A stretch of 64,000 bases of DNA from Clostridium scatologenes (GTDB lineage: Bacteria > Bacillota > Clostridia > Clostridiales > Clostridiaceae). Location: NCBI RefSeq assembly GCF_000968375.1, contig NZ_CP009933.1, positions 5,084,001 through 5,148,000 of the forward strand, in the 5' to 3' direction. The translations under genes and the position numbers were made by a program. Below the pieces are notes generated by a model. It saw only the letters and a list, made by a program, of their open reading frames with translations, did not search any database and had not been told where the DNA came from. Of this stretch, positions 45,081-54,450 are shown in pieces; position 1 is the stretch's first letter; the number at the start of each line of letters is the position of its first letter.

Positions 45081-46898
45081 ATGGAATCTAAAAGAATTGT
45101 CATTTTAGGTGCTGGATATGCAGGGGTAAGTGCAGCAAAATTGCTTAACAAAAAATTTAAAAAAAATACCGAAATTAAAGTAACATTAATAGATAAAAAT
45201 CCTTATCACACACTTATGACAGAGCTGCATGAAGTAGCTGGTGGAAGAGTGGAAGAAGATAGTGTTCAAGTTAATTTACGTAAAATATTTAGGCGTTCAT
45301 CAGTAAATGTTGTTACAGATACAATATTAAAGGTTGACTTTGAAGGTAAAAAATTGGTTTCAGAAACTGAGGAATATCCATATGATTATCTTATAATTGG
45401 TGCTGGAAGTGAACCTGCTTATTTTGGCGTGCCAGGAGTAAAGGAAAATGGATTTTCATTATGGTCTTTAGAGGATGCAGTAGAGATACGTGAACATATT
45501 CCAAAAATGTTTAAATTGGCTGCAGTTGAAAAAAATCTAAAGAAGAAAGATGAAATGCTTACTTTTGTTGTAGCAGGGGCAGGCTTCACTGGAATAGAGA
45601 CTATGGGTGAACTTGCAGAATGGAAAGATAAACTATGTAGACATTATGATATAGACAAAAATCATGTAAAACTTAAAGTTGTTGAGGCCATGGGAAAAGT
45701 ATTACCAACCCTTGACGATGATTCGGCTGCTAAGGCTGAACATTATATGAAAAAACATGGTATCGAAATAATTCTTAATTCTCCAATTGTTCAAGTAAAT
45801 GAAAATTCTATTGTATTAAAAGATGGTAGAAGCATACCTACTAGAACACTAATTTGGACATGCGGTGTTCAAGGGTGTAAATTTGCAGCTAACCTTGAAC
45901 TAGGTGATGCAAAACGTGGTAGAGTACAGGTTAATGAAAAAATGCAGTCTATGAAATATGAAAATGTATATATGGTAGGAGACAACTTATACTTTGAGGA
46001 AAATGGTAAACCGCTGCCTCAGATAGTTGAAACTGCTATGCAGACTGCTGAAACGGCTGTACATAATATTGCTGCTGATATAGAAGGAAAAGAAAAGAAA
46101 GCTTTTAAATCAAATTATCATGGAGTTATGGTGTCAATAGGTGGTAAATATGCAGTTGCAAATGCAGGTGGTATAAAAACATCAGGTTTCTTTGCAATGG
46201 TGATGAAACATCTTGTTAACATGCACTATCTCTTTGGAATTGGTGGAATTAATGTAGTATGGGATTACCTTGTACATGAGTTCTTTAACATGAAGGATGG
46301 AAGAACTATTATGGGATCTCATCTTTCTCAAAAATCACAAACCATATGGTTGGTTCCGTTTAGAATTTTTATAGGTGTTCTTTGGCTTATTGAAGGTATA
46401 GGTAAGATTAAACAGGGATGGCTAAAAGGCGATCATATATATATAGTGGCAACTTCAGCAGTGAGTGGAGCCTCAGAAAAAGTTGGAGATGTAGCATCAA
46501 GTGCATCGCAGGTTGTAAAAGAAGCACAGAAGGCAGCAGAAGCTACTCAAACTGCACTTTTAGCTCATCCACCTGAAATCTATACGTCGTTTATGAATAC
46601 ATTTATAGCTCCATATGCACATTTTTTTCAAGTTATGATTGTACTTGGCGAAGTTGCTCTTGGATTGGCATTCATTGCAGGTGCATTTACTTTCCTTGCA
46701 TCGTTAGGTTCTATATTCTTATGCTGTAATTTTATATTGTCAGCAATGGGTGGTAAGGAAATATTGTGGTATATTTTTGGTGCAATTGTATTAATGGGTG
46801 GTTCAGGAAGATCATTTGGTCTTGATTATTATATTATGCCATGGCTTGAAAAGTTGTGGAGAGGTGAATTTAGAAAAAAACAAATTCAAAAAATATAA
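45081..46898 (+). CDS. ndh2: Type II NADH dehydrogenase with C-terminal membrane domain
   Basis: A 605-residue flavoprotein. Residues 1-390 are NDH-2: FAD loop RIVILGAGYAGVSAAKLL, DKNPYHTLMTELHEVAGG, YLIIGAGSEPAYFGVPG, NADH loop FVVAGAGFTGIETMGEL and the second FAD contact VYMVGDNLYF. Residues 410-600 are an extra DoxX-like part with hydrophobic helices (FRIFIGVLWLIEGIG, MIVLGEVALGLAFIAGAFTFLASLG), separated by an Ala-rich amphipathic linker. Listeria Ndh2 of the extracellular electron transfer locus likewise has an added transmembrane region. It would oxidise NADH and reduce the membrane quinone that feeds the flavinylated lipoprotein. It follows the preceding gene by 22 bases. Confidence 0.85.
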   Translation: MESKRIVILGAGYAGVSAAKLLNKKFKKNTEIKVTLIDKNPYHTLMTELHEVAGGRVEEDSVQVNLRKIFRRSSVNVVTDTILKVDFEGKKLVSETEEYPYDYLIIGAGSEPAYFGVPGVKENGFSLWSLEDAVEIREHIPKMFKLAAVEKNLKKKDEMLTFVVAGAGFTGIETMGELAEWKDKLCRHYDIDKNHVKLKVVEAMGKVLPTLDDDSAAKAEHYMKKHGIEIILNSPIVQVNENSIVLKDGRSIPTRTLIWTCGVQGCKFAANLELGDAKRGRVQVNEKMQSMKYENVYMVGDNLYFEENGKPLPQIVETAMQTAETAVHNIAADIEGKEKKAFKSNYHGVMVSIGGKYAVANAGGIKTSGFFAMVMKHLVNMHYLFGIGGINVVWDYLVHEFFNMKDGRTIMGSHLSQKSQTIWLVPFRIFIGVLWLIEGIGKIKQGWLKGDHIYIVATSAVSGASEKVGDVASSASQVVKEAQKAAEATQTALLAHPPEIYTSFMNTFIAPYAHFFQVMIVLGEVALGLAFIAGAFTFLASLGSIFLCCNFILSAMGGKEILWYIFGAIVLMGGSGRSFGLDYYIMPWLEKLWRGEFRKKQIQKI

Positions 46899-46931
46899 TT
46901 TTAAATTTGTAAATATTTTGTGGAGAGTATT

Positions 46932-47294
46932 ATGAAAAAAATAGATATATTTATTATAATTATAGTAATTTTTTTAGCAGCAATTTTTGGAGGATATTCT
47001 TATTATAGAACGCATGTAAAATATAGTGAAAAAAAGTATGCACAAATATATGTAGATAATAAGATATATAAAACGGTTCAGCTAAATGATAAAAATTATA
47101 AACAGACTATAGAGGTTAAAAATGAGTATGGTTACAATATTGTGAAAATAGAAAATGGTACTGTTAGAATAATAGATGCTGATTGTGCAGATAAAATGTG
47201 CGTGAAATCTGGAACTATTAGTGAAGTAGAGCAATCTCTTGTTTGCATGCCGCATAAATTGATAGTAATAATCAAGAGTGATGTGTCCAAGTGA
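46932..47294 (+). CDS. eetA: NusG domain II protein, EetA-like
   Basis: A 120-residue protein with one N-terminal membrane helix (IDIFIIIIVIFLAAIFGGYSYY) and an outside-facing NusG domain II: YAQIYVDNKIYKTVQL, EYGYNIVKIENGTVRIIDADCADKMCVKSGTI and SLVCMPHKLIVII. Three conserved cysteines (DC-x4-MC and VC) are typical of this small domain. Proteins of this kind next to a Gx-transporter gene are named EetA in Gram-positive extracellular electron transfer loci; their exact role is unproven. ATG 46932 with GGAGA upstream is chosen over GTG 46920. It is 10 bases from the next gene. Confidence 0.75.
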   Translation: MKKIDIFIIIIVIFLAAIFGGYSYYRTHVKYSEKKYAQIYVDNKIYKTVQLNDKNYKQTIEVKNEYGYNIVKIENGTVRIIDADCADKMCVKSGTISEVEQSLVCMPHKLIVIIKSDVSK

Positions 47295-47304
47295 GGTGAA
47301 TCAG

Positions 47305-47859
47305 ATGAAAAGTACAAAAAAAATGGTTTTTATGTCTTTACTTGTAGCACAAGCAATCATTCTTCATATTGTTGAAGGTATGCTGCCAGTTCCATTTATA
47401 ACTCCTGGTGCTAAGCTTGGACTGGCAAATATAACAACTGTTGTTTCTATGTATATTTTTAGTTTTAGAGAAACTTTGCTTATAATTGTACTTAGAATTT
47501 TACTCTCCACATTCTTTATAGGAAATATTTCTAGCTTCTTATTTAGTGTAACAGGAGGAATCTTGAGTTTAGTTGCCATGTATGTCACTAAAGAGCTTGG
47601 AAAAGATGATGTAAGTATATGGGGAATTAGTATTATAGGATCAATATTTCATAGTGTAGGTCAAATTTTGGTGGCAGCATTTTTAGTAGAAAATATGAAT
47701 ATTGCTATATACCTTCCAGTGCTATTAGTAGCTGGAGTTGGTACGGGATTCTTTGTTGGATTAACCTCAAAATATATGTTAATACACATTAATAAACTAA
47801 CATATATTGAAACACTAAAGAATATCAAAGGGAGAAAATATGGACAATTTCTGGAGTAA
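47305..47859 (+). CDS. eetB: Gx transporter family membrane protein, EetB-like
   Basis: A 184-residue integral membrane protein with about five hydrophobic helices. It shows MVFMSLLVAQAIILHIVEGMLPVPFITPGAKLGLANITTVVSMYIFSFRETLLI, the signature of the Gx transporter or heptaprenyl-diphosphate-synthase component I family (P-x-x-x-P-G-x-K-L-G-L-A-N). The same family is called EetB in electron transfer loci. ATG 47305 follows GAGGTGA. It overlaps the polyprenyl synthase gene by 20 bases, implying coupled translation. The role may be quinone, flavin or isoprenoid handling in the membrane; it is not established. Confidence 0.75.
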   Translation: MKSTKKMVFMSLLVAQAIILHIVEGMLPVPFITPGAKLGLANITTVVSMYIFSFRETLLIIVLRILLSTFFIGNISSFLFSVTGGILSLVAMYVTKELGKDDVSIWGISIIGSIFHSVGQILVAAFLVENMNIAIYLPVLLVAGVGTGFFVGLTSKYMLIHINKLTYIETLKNIKGRKYGQFLE

Positions 47860-48805
47860 ATATCCTTCAATTCAATATGAATTAAATCAAGTAAAGGATA
47901 TAATGAAAAAAAATGTTAGATGTATGGACAAATTTATGGAAGATATATTTATGGAAATGATTGATTCTGGAGGAAAACTTTTAAGACCTGCTTTTGTTAT
48001 TCTTGGTGGACATTTTGGAAAATATAATAAAAAGGACATTTATAATATTGCTGCTGCTACTGAAATGCTGCATATGGCAACGCTTATTCATGATGATATC
48101 GTTGATAATGCTCTTTTAAGAAGAGGAAAGAAAACAATACAGTCAGGATATGGTAAAAAATATGCAGTTTATATGGGAGATTTTCTTTTAAGTAAATCTC
48201 TAGTAGTCCTTACAGAAATAGCGGAAGTAAAAAATTTAAGTTTTACTTCAAAAAGTATTTCGCGAATTTGTCTTGGTGAAATGGAGCAGTTTTTAAGTCA
48301 AAAAAACCAAAATGTTACAATAAAACAATATCTGAGAAGAATCTCAGCTAAAACAGCAGAACTTTTTTCAATAAGCCTTTACATGAGTGCATTACATAGC
48401 AAATGTAGTAAAAAAGTTTGTAGAAATTTATGGCATATAGGTCATAATATTGGAATGGCATTTCAAATAATTGATGACATTTTAGATTTTTGTGGTGATG
48501 AAGTTGCAATAAGAAAAAGTGCGGGAAATGATTTAAGAGAAGGTATTTATACTCTTCCAATTATATATGCGTTAAAAGATGGCAATAGTGATCTTTCATC
48601 ATTGCTTTCAAAAAATGATCTTTGTGATGAAGACATTCGCAGTATAGTTAGTATGGTCAACTATGCTAGTGGTGTAGAAAAAACAAAGAAATTAGCACAG
48701 TGGTATACAGACAAAGCATTTCAGCTTATACAAAAACTTCCTGATAATGAACATAAAAATATTCTAAAGGACGTCACTAAAACACTTTTGATACGTGAGT
48801 ACTAA
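47840..48805 (+). CDS. Polyprenyl diphosphate synthase (HepT/DmkB-like)
   Basis: A 321-residue trans-isoprenyl diphosphate synthase with both Asp-rich motifs: first HDDIVDNALLRRGKKTI, second IIDDILDFCGDE; also GGKLLRPAFVIL near residue 38. It elongates farnesyl or geranyl diphosphate with IPP to a long prenyl tail. In an operon with UbiA and UbiD this tail is for a respiratory quinone. The product length cannot be fixed by eye. It corresponds in position and family to DmkB of the Listeria electron transfer locus. Confidence 0.88.
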   Translation: MDNFWSKYPSIQYELNQVKDIMKKNVRCMDKFMEDIFMEMIDSGGKLLRPAFVILGGHFGKYNKKDIYNIAAATEMLHMATLIHDDIVDNALLRRGKKTIQSGYGKKYAVYMGDFLLSKSLVVLTEIAEVKNLSFTSKSISRICLGEMEQFLSQKNQNVTIKQYLRRISAKTAELFSISLYMSALHSKCSKKVCRNLWHIGHNIGMAFQIIDDILDFCGDEVAIRKSAGNDLREGIYTLPIIYALKDGNSDLSSLLSKNDLCDEDIRSIVSMVNYASGVEKTKKLAQWYTDKAFQLIQKLPDNEHKNILKDVTKTLLIREY

Positions 48806-48844
48806 TAATAAGAGACAAATATTAATGATTTTATAAAATTTAAT

Positions 48845-48878
48845 AAAGGCTTTAGAGGAAATATCCTCTAAAGTCTTT
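48845..48878 (+). terminator. Intra-operon hairpin, possible attenuator
   Basis: 15-base arms (48845-48859, aaaggctttagagga; 48864-48878, tcctctaaagtcttt) pair with one wobble around a 4-nt loop. No long T run follows, so partial read-through into the downstream apbE gene is expected. Confidence 0.6.
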
Positions 48879-48916
48879 GTGGTTCTTATATATTTAATAA
48901 AAAAGGTGGTAGTTCC

Positions 48917-49966
48917 ATGAAAAAAAGAAATATAAAATCATATATAGTTTTAGTCACAGCTGTAATATTAATATTGAGTATTGCAACAGCATGTTCTCCT
49001 AAAAATCACGATACTCAACCTATTACAAGAACAGAGTTTGTGTTAGGAACTATGTGCACAGTAAAAATATATGATAGATCTACAGAAAAGGTATTAGATA
49101 AGGTTTTTGACAGGCTTAAGCAGATAGAGGATAGAATGACTATAAATAAAGCCAATTCAGAACTTGATGCTGTGGCAGATGCAGCAGGAAAGAAACCAGT
49201 AAAGGTATCAGATGATACGTTTTTTGTTGTAGAGAAAGGAATAGACTATGCAAAGCAGTCAGGTGGTATATTTGACATAACTGTAGGGCCTCTTGTGAAA
49301 TTATGGGGAATAGGCACTGATCATGCAAGGTTACCTTTACCTCAGGAAATTAATGAAAAAAAAGCTCTTATTAATTATAAAGATATTGAGATGAATGATA
49401 AGAATAAAACTATAATGCTTAAAAAGCCAGGTATGATTATTGATCTAGGAGGTATTGCAAAAGGGTATTCAGCAGATGAAGCAGTAAAAATACTTAAAGA
49501 AAATGGTGTTAAGCATGCAATCGTCAATTTGGGTGGTAATGTATTTGTAATGAACAGTAATATAAATGGTCAAGCATGGAAGGTAGGAATTCAGAACCCT
49601 TATGAGCCGCGAGGAAAATCTATAGGAATTGTAAGTGTGGTGAACAAAACAGTTGTTACATCAGGAATATATGAAAGGTATTTTGAAAAGGATGGAAAAA
49701 AATATCATCATATTCTAAATACTCAAACAGGATATCCAATGGATAATTCTCTTGCAAGCGTAACGGTAATAAGAGATGTTTCAATAGATGCAGATGCTAT
49801 GACTAAGGCTGTATTTTATAAGGATGTGAAAGAAGGACTAAAATCTGTTGAAACACTTAAGGATGTGGAAGCAATATTTATAACAAAAGACAAGAAGGTA
49901 TATATAACTCCTGGACTAAAAAATAACTTCAAAATCACAGACAATGAGTATAAGCTAATGAATTAG
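48917..49966 (+). CDS. apbE: FAD:protein FMN transferase (ApbE/FmnB), lipoprotein
   Basis: A 349-residue protein with an N-terminal helix and lipobox (SIATACSP, Cys about 27). The ApbE core includes FVLGTMCTVKIYD, IEDRMTINKANSELDAV, GIFDITVGPLVKLWGIG, MIIDLGGIAKGYSADEAVKIL, AIVNLGGNVF, KVGIQNPY and HHILNTQTGYPMDNSLASVTVI with the Mg/FAD-binding Asp-Ala-Met region. It transfers FMN from FAD to a Thr/Ser of extracytoplasmic FMN-binding domains. The obvious client is the operon's first gene product, which carries the target motif. Confidence 0.92.
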   Translation: MKKRNIKSYIVLVTAVILILSIATACSPKNHDTQPITRTEFVLGTMCTVKIYDRSTEKVLDKVFDRLKQIEDRMTINKANSELDAVADAAGKKPVKVSDDTFFVVEKGIDYAKQSGGIFDITVGPLVKLWGIGTDHARLPLPQEINEKKALINYKDIEMNDKNKTIMLKKPGMIIDLGGIAKGYSADEAVKILKENGVKHAIVNLGGNVFVMNSNINGQAWKVGIQNPYEPRGKSIGIVSVVNKTVVTSGIYERYFEKDGKKYHHILNTQTGYPMDNSLASVTVIRDVSIDADAMTKAVFYKDVKEGLKSVETLKDVEAIFITKDKKVYITPGLKNNFKITDNEYKLMN

Positions 49967-50018
49967 TTTTTAGTAAGGAGAAAAATAATTTATTTAAAAA
50001 TTGAAAGGAATAGAAATT

Positions 50019-50963
50019 ATGTTGAAATTAAAAAAAATAATATCTTTAATAAGTACAGTAGTATTAATATCAACAATGTCTGCATGCTCATCAGCAAAAG
50101 AAAAAGTTAATAAAAAAACTATAACTGTAGGTTTGATAACATCTGTGGATGCAGTACCATTTATAATGGCAGATGAAAAGGGATATTTTAAAAAGCATGG
50201 TTTAGATGTTAAGCTCCAGATGTTCAAAAGTGCAAAGGACAGAGATGCAGCATTTCAAAGTGGAGAATTAGATGGAGTGACAGCAGATGAGGTAGCAGTT
50301 TCTCTTTACCAAAATTCAAATTTTAATGTGAAGATAACAGGAAGTACAGATGGTAATTTTATGCTCATAGCAAACAAAGCTTCAGGAATAAAATCTATAG
50401 GAGATATTAAAGGCAAAAGTGTAGCTATATCTGATAAAACTGTTATAGAGTATACACTAGATAGGATGATAGAAAAAAACTCCATGAAGCCAGAAGCTGT
50501 AAATAAAAAGTTAGTTCCAGCTATACCAGCAAGGCTTGAAATGTTAAGAAATAACAAGATTGATTTAGCACTTCTTCCAGAACCCTTCTCAACTCTTGCA
50601 ATAAAAGATGGAGGAGTACTCCTTGAAAATGCAAGTAAGCTTGGAATGTTTCCAGCAATTTCAGCTTTTACTGAAAAGTCAATAAATGATAAAGGAAAAG
50701 AAATTAAAGAGTTTTATAAGGCTTATGATGAGGCTGTTGAATATATAAATAATACACCAATTTCTGGATATGAAGATACAGTAATTAAGGCTGCTGGCTA
50801 TCCAAAGGATATGAAAGGTAAAATTATTCTGCCTAAGTTTAGAAAAAATGTTCTTCCATCTGATGAGGAACTAAAGCTTGTTATTGATTGGAGCACAAAA
50901 AAGGGTATTATAAAGAAAGCTTTGATTCCTAAAGATTTAGTAAGTGATGTAGCAATAAAATAA
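50019..50963 (+). CDS. ABC importer substrate-binding lipoprotein (NMT1/SsuA-like)
   Basis: A 314-residue lipoprotein (signal helix then lipobox STMSACSS, Cys about 23). The two-lobe NMT1/SsuA-type binding fold shows TVGLITSVDAVPFIMADEKGYFKKHGLDVKLQ, ELDGVTADEVAV, IKSIGDIKGKSVAI and KIDLALLPEPFSTLAI. Family members bind sulfonates, taurine, nitrate, thiamine precursors or aromatic acids. ATG 50019 follows AAAGGAA; the TTG at 50001 is rejected. With its ATPase and permease it forms a complete importer inside a quinone/electron-transfer operon, so import of a quinone-ring or flavin precursor is a reasonable but untested idea. Confidence 0.82.
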   Translation: MLKLKKIISLISTVVLISTMSACSSAKEKVNKKTITVGLITSVDAVPFIMADEKGYFKKHGLDVKLQMFKSAKDRDAAFQSGELDGVTADEVAVSLYQNSNFNVKITGSTDGNFMLIANKASGIKSIGDIKGKSVAISDKTVIEYTLDRMIEKNSMKPEAVNKKLVPAIPARLEMLRNNKIDLALLPEPFSTLAIKDGGVLLENASKLGMFPAISAFTEKSINDKGKEIKEFYKAYDEAVEYINNTPISGYEDTVIKAAGYPKDMKGKIILPKFRKNVLPSDEELKLVIDWSTKKGIIKKALIPKDLVSDVAIK

Positions 50964-50979
50964 TATTGTGGAGGTAGCA

Positions 50980-51735
50980 ATGCTGCGGATAGATGATTTA
51001 ATTGTGAGTTATAAAGCTCAAAAAAACACAATAAAGGCAATAGGGCCATTAAGCATGGAAATAGGTAGTGGAGATATTTATGCAATTATTGGACCATCAG
51101 GTTGTGGAAAGTCTACACTACTTCATGTGCTTGGTGGAATTATAAGAGAGTATCAGGGAAGCGTTTTAATCAAAGGGGATAGACTTGATCCTAAAATACA
51201 TGATATAGGCTTTATTCCTCAAGGATTTGGACTTCTCCCATGGAAAAATGTTGAGGAAAATTGTTTATTAGCTCTTAATATAAAGGGGAAGATTGTAGAA
51301 GATAATTCAAAACAAAGAATCAATGCTGTAATGAATAAATTAAATATTGATTCACTTAAGGAGAGATACCCTAATGAATTAAGTGGAGGTCAGAAGCAAA
51401 GGGTTGCTATAGCAAGAGCTTTTATAATGAATCCAGCGTTACTACTTATGGACGAGCCTTTTTCAGCGCTGGATGCCCTTACAAGGGAGGATGCACAGAA
51501 GCTTTTTATAGATATATGGAACCAATATAAGATAACCACAGTTTTTGTAACTCACAGTATTGAAGAAGCAATTTATATGGGTAAAAAGATTGTTATAATG
51601 TCAGAAGGTCCCGGTAATATAGTTGAAATTATTGATAATACTCTTTTTAATGTTGAAAATTTAGGAGAAAGAGAAGAGTATTATAAATTAACTAAACATA
51701 TAAGAAGAATTATAAAAAAGGGATGGAAAATATGA
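50980..51735 (+). CDS. ABC importer ATP-binding protein
   Basis: A 251-residue nucleotide-binding subunit of the SsuB/TauB/NrtD type: Walker A IIGPSGCGKSTLLHVLGG, Q-loop GFIPQGFGLLPWKNVEEN, signature LSGGQKQRVAIARAF, Walker B LLLMDEPFSALD and H-loop FVTHSIEEAIYMG. GGAGGT precedes ATG 50980. Its stop overlaps the permease start in an ATGA. It energises import of the compound bound by the preceding lipoprotein. Confidence 0.9.
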   Translation: MLRIDDLIVSYKAQKNTIKAIGPLSMEIGSGDIYAIIGPSGCGKSTLLHVLGGIIREYQGSVLIKGDRLDPKIHDIGFIPQGFGLLPWKNVEENCLLALNIKGKIVEDNSKQRINAVMNKLNIDSLKERYPNELSGGQKQRVAIARAFIMNPALLLMDEPFSALDALTREDAQKLFIDIWNQYKITTVFVTHSIEEAIYMGKKIVIMSEGPGNIVEIIDNTLFNVENLGEREEYYKLTKHIRRIIKKGWKI

Positions 51736-52478
51736 AATTAAGAAAAAGACTGGTATTATTTTTGCAGGGTTTTGTGATGGTTAATGTGTTGTGGTATATA
51801 GCTGCAGCTGTGGTAAATATGAAAGCTTTGCCAAGACCCACAGAAATATATTTTAATATAGATAAATTGTATGGAGAAAAACTATATGTTCATGTCCTAG
51901 TAAGTCTTTATAGAGTAATGGGTGGACTTACGATTTCTTTAATTATAGGACTTTCTTTAGGATTACTTATGGCATATTCTAGGTTATGGCATAAGCTGTT
52001 GAATCCTTTAGTGTATTTTACCTACCCAATTCCTAAAACAGCTCTGCTTCCAGTATTAATGTTGTTGTTTGGACTCAAAGATACTTCAAAGATTATTCTT
52101 ATAGTTTTGATTGTTGTATTTCAAGTTATTGTAGCAGTAAGAGATTCAGTACTTAATATCTCAAAGGAAAACTATAATCTAATAAAAAGTCTTGGAGCTT
52201 CAAAAATTCAAATATTTAAAAATGTAACCTTGCCAGCAATCCTTCCTGAACTTTTGACAAACTTAAGAGTATCAATGGGAACAGCTATATCTATTCTGTT
52301 TTTTGCAGAAGGCTATGGAACTAATTATGGCATTGGTTATTATATCATGGATGCATGGAATAGAATTGACTACATAAGTATGTATTCAGGGATTGTAGTG
52401 ATTAGTTTGTTGGGCTTTGGGATGTTTACTTTAATAGATATGCTTGAAGAAAAATTATGCAGATGGAAAAACACATAG
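51732..52478 (+). CDS. ABC importer permease protein
   Basis: About 248 residues with six hydrophobic segments and the inner-membrane EAA loop (NYNLIKSLGASKIQIFKNVTLPAILPELLTNLRVSMG) that docks the ATPase, as in SsuC/TauC permeases. YPIPKTALLPVLMLLFGLKDTSK is also typical of the family. An ATGA junction with the ATPase gene favours ATG 51732; ATG 51723 is also in frame. It completes the three-gene importer. Confidence 0.88.
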   Translation: MKLRKRLVLFLQGFVMVNVLWYIAAAVVNMKALPRPTEIYFNIDKLYGEKLYVHVLVSLYRVMGGLTISLIIGLSLGLLMAYSRLWHKLLNPLVYFTYPIPKTALLPVLMLLFGLKDTSKIILIVLIVVFQVIVAVRDSVLNISKENYNLIKSLGASKIQIFKNVTLPAILPELLTNLRVSMGTAISILFFAEGYGTNYGIGYYIMDAWNRIDYISMYSGIVVISLLGFGMFTLIDMLEEKLCRWKNT

Positions 52479-52517
52479 TTTTAAATTCAATATAAAATAT
52501 GCGGAGGTTTTCTCAAA

Positions 52518-54434
52518 ATGAAAAAAATGTTTAATAAAAGAGAGTTAGAGCTACTTGCGCCAGTTGGAACCTTTAAAGATTTTGAAAACATACTTCATAG
52601 TGGTGCAGATGCATTTTATATGGGTGGAAAAAAATTTAATATGAGAGTGCATAGAAAAGATCATAACTTATCTAATGAAGAATTAGAGAAGGCTATAGAT
52701 TTGGCACATGGTTTGGGTAAGAAGGTATACATAACCTTTAATAATATGATGGATAGTAGTGAAATAGAAGAATCTAGAGATTTTTTAAAGTTCCTTGAAA
52801 GTGTAAAGCCAGATGCTTTAATAATTCAAGATTTTGGAGCTCTTAAGCTTATAAAAGATGAGGGTATTAAGTTAAATATTCATCTTAGTGTAATGGCTAA
52901 TGTACATAATTTAGGTATGATAAGGCTTGCAAAAAAGCTTGGAGTAACCAGAGTAGTAACTTCAAGGGAATGTTCTTTTATGGATATAAAAAGCTTTGTA
53001 AAAGAAGTTCCAGAAATGGAGTATGAATATTTTATACATGGAGACATGTGTTCAGTACATGGTTCACAATGTCATTATGGCGGAATTCTTTTTGGCAAAA
53101 GCAGTAATAGAGGTCAGTGTATGAAACCGTGCAGATGGCCTTTTAAGGATTGTACAGGAAATAAAAACATATATCCTTTAGCAGTGAAAGATATATGCCT
53201 CTACAGACATATACCAGAGCTCATTATGTCTGGTGTAAATTCCTTTAAGATTGAAGGAAGAATGAGGGGAAGCGATTATCTAAATTCCATAATAAATCAT
53301 TATAGAAAAGCAATAGATAGATTTATAGAAGATCCCACAGGATATACAACTAATGAAAAGGTAAGCAGCTTTTTTTATGACAACAGAGTAAGAAATCTAT
53401 CTACTGCCTATGCCTTTAAAAATCCAGGAGCGTCAAATATAGATATAACAGGAGAAAGAGAACCAAGGGTTTTTAGCAGACCAATAGAAGAATTTGATAT
53501 AACAGAAGAAAGAGTTGAAGAACTTAAGGAATTACTTAAGGTAGACTATCCTAAAGATAAAAATAAGATGGAATTAGCTGTTAAAGTTAACAGTTTAGAG
53601 GCATTAAAAAGAGCCTATGATGGTGGTGCAGATTTAATTTATGCAGCTGGAGAAGTATATAGACCAGACAAGCCTTTTACAAAACAACAATTGAAGGAAG
53701 CTGTAGAGTATGCAAAGGGGAAAAAAGTTTTTTATGTATTGCCTAGAATGAGTTTTGAAAGACAAAGAATAGAATTGAACTATTTGATTCCCGAGCTAAA
53801 GAAAATTGGAATAGCAGGAGTTCTTGTAGGAAATTCAGGTGAGATTTATGAATTTTATGACAGTGATATGGAATTCAGAGGAGACTTCAGTCTTAATATA
53901 TACAATGATCATGCAGCAGCTTTTTATGAAAAGCAGGGATTAAGTTCTGTAACTTTTTCAATAGAAGCATCCGCAAAAGCAGCAAAATCAGTTTTTTTAA
54001 AAACTAAAACACCTATTGAATTAATAGTACAGGGAACACCAGGAGTAATGTATATGGAGCATTGCTTAATAGCTGCAGAGCATGGAAAAACTTCTGCAGA
54101 TTTTTGTAATAATTATTGCAGTAGTGGAGCATTTGATCTTAAGGATGAGAAAGGAATAAGTCATAAAGTATATAGTGATCAATATTGTAAGAATTACATA
54201 ATACTCACAAAAGATATATGTTATCTTCCTATACTTAAAGAATTAAAGGGATTAGGAGTATCGGCTTTTAGAATAGAGGCACAGCATTATACTCCTGAGC
54301 AGGTAGAAAAAGTTACAGCTATTTATAGAAATATTATAGACAATCTTCAAGAGTTTCAGTGGAGCTATGAGCATGCCTTAAAGCTTACAGATATAACAGG
54401 TAGAAGGCAGAGCATTCAATCGATGAATTATTAA
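52518..54434 (+). CDS. U32 family protein with two cysteine sets
   Basis: A 638-residue U32 (collagenase-like) family protein. Residues 10-250 are the canonical domain: ELLAPVGTFKDFENILHSGADAFYMGG, then the signature FIHGDMCSVHGSQC (C178, C185) and SSNRGQCMKPC (C201, C205), and GVNSFKIEGRMR. Residues 350-600 form a second TIM-barrel-like half with its own cysteines (about 516, 530, 534 and 557). U32 relatives RlhA, TrhP and the UbiU/UbiV pair bind 4Fe-4S clusters and carry out oxygen-independent hydroxylations. Placed between an importer and UbiD/UbiA genes, a role in quinone ring hydroxylation is possible. RNA modification, as for RlhA, is the alternative. Confidence 0.82.
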   Translation: MKKMFNKRELELLAPVGTFKDFENILHSGADAFYMGGKKFNMRVHRKDHNLSNEELEKAIDLAHGLGKKVYITFNNMMDSSEIEESRDFLKFLESVKPDALIIQDFGALKLIKDEGIKLNIHLSVMANVHNLGMIRLAKKLGVTRVVTSRECSFMDIKSFVKEVPEMEYEYFIHGDMCSVHGSQCHYGGILFGKSSNRGQCMKPCRWPFKDCTGNKNIYPLAVKDICLYRHIPELIMSGVNSFKIEGRMRGSDYLNSIINHYRKAIDRFIEDPTGYTTNEKVSSFFYDNRVRNLSTAYAFKNPGASNIDITGEREPRVFSRPIEEFDITEERVEELKELLKVDYPKDKNKMELAVKVNSLEALKRAYDGGADLIYAAGEVYRPDKPFTKQQLKEAVEYAKGKKVFYVLPRMSFERQRIELNYLIPELKKIGIAGVLVGNSGEIYEFYDSDMEFRGDFSLNIYNDHAAAFYEKQGLSSVTFSIEASAKAAKSVFLKTKTPIELIVQGTPGVMYMEHCLIAAEHGKTSADFCNNYCSSGAFDLKDEKGISHKVYSDQYCKNYIILTKDICYLPILKELKGLGVSAFRIEAQHYTPEQVEKVTAIYRNIIDNLQEFQWSYEHALKLTDITGRRQSIQSMNY

Positions 54435-54450
54435 TTATAAGGAGTTTATT

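Noticed and set aside
50019..50963. MqnA/MqnD-type futalosine pathway enzyme (similar two-lobe fold)
   Set aside because: It has a lipoprotein signal and is followed by its own ABC ATPase and permease genes, so it is a transport binding protein.
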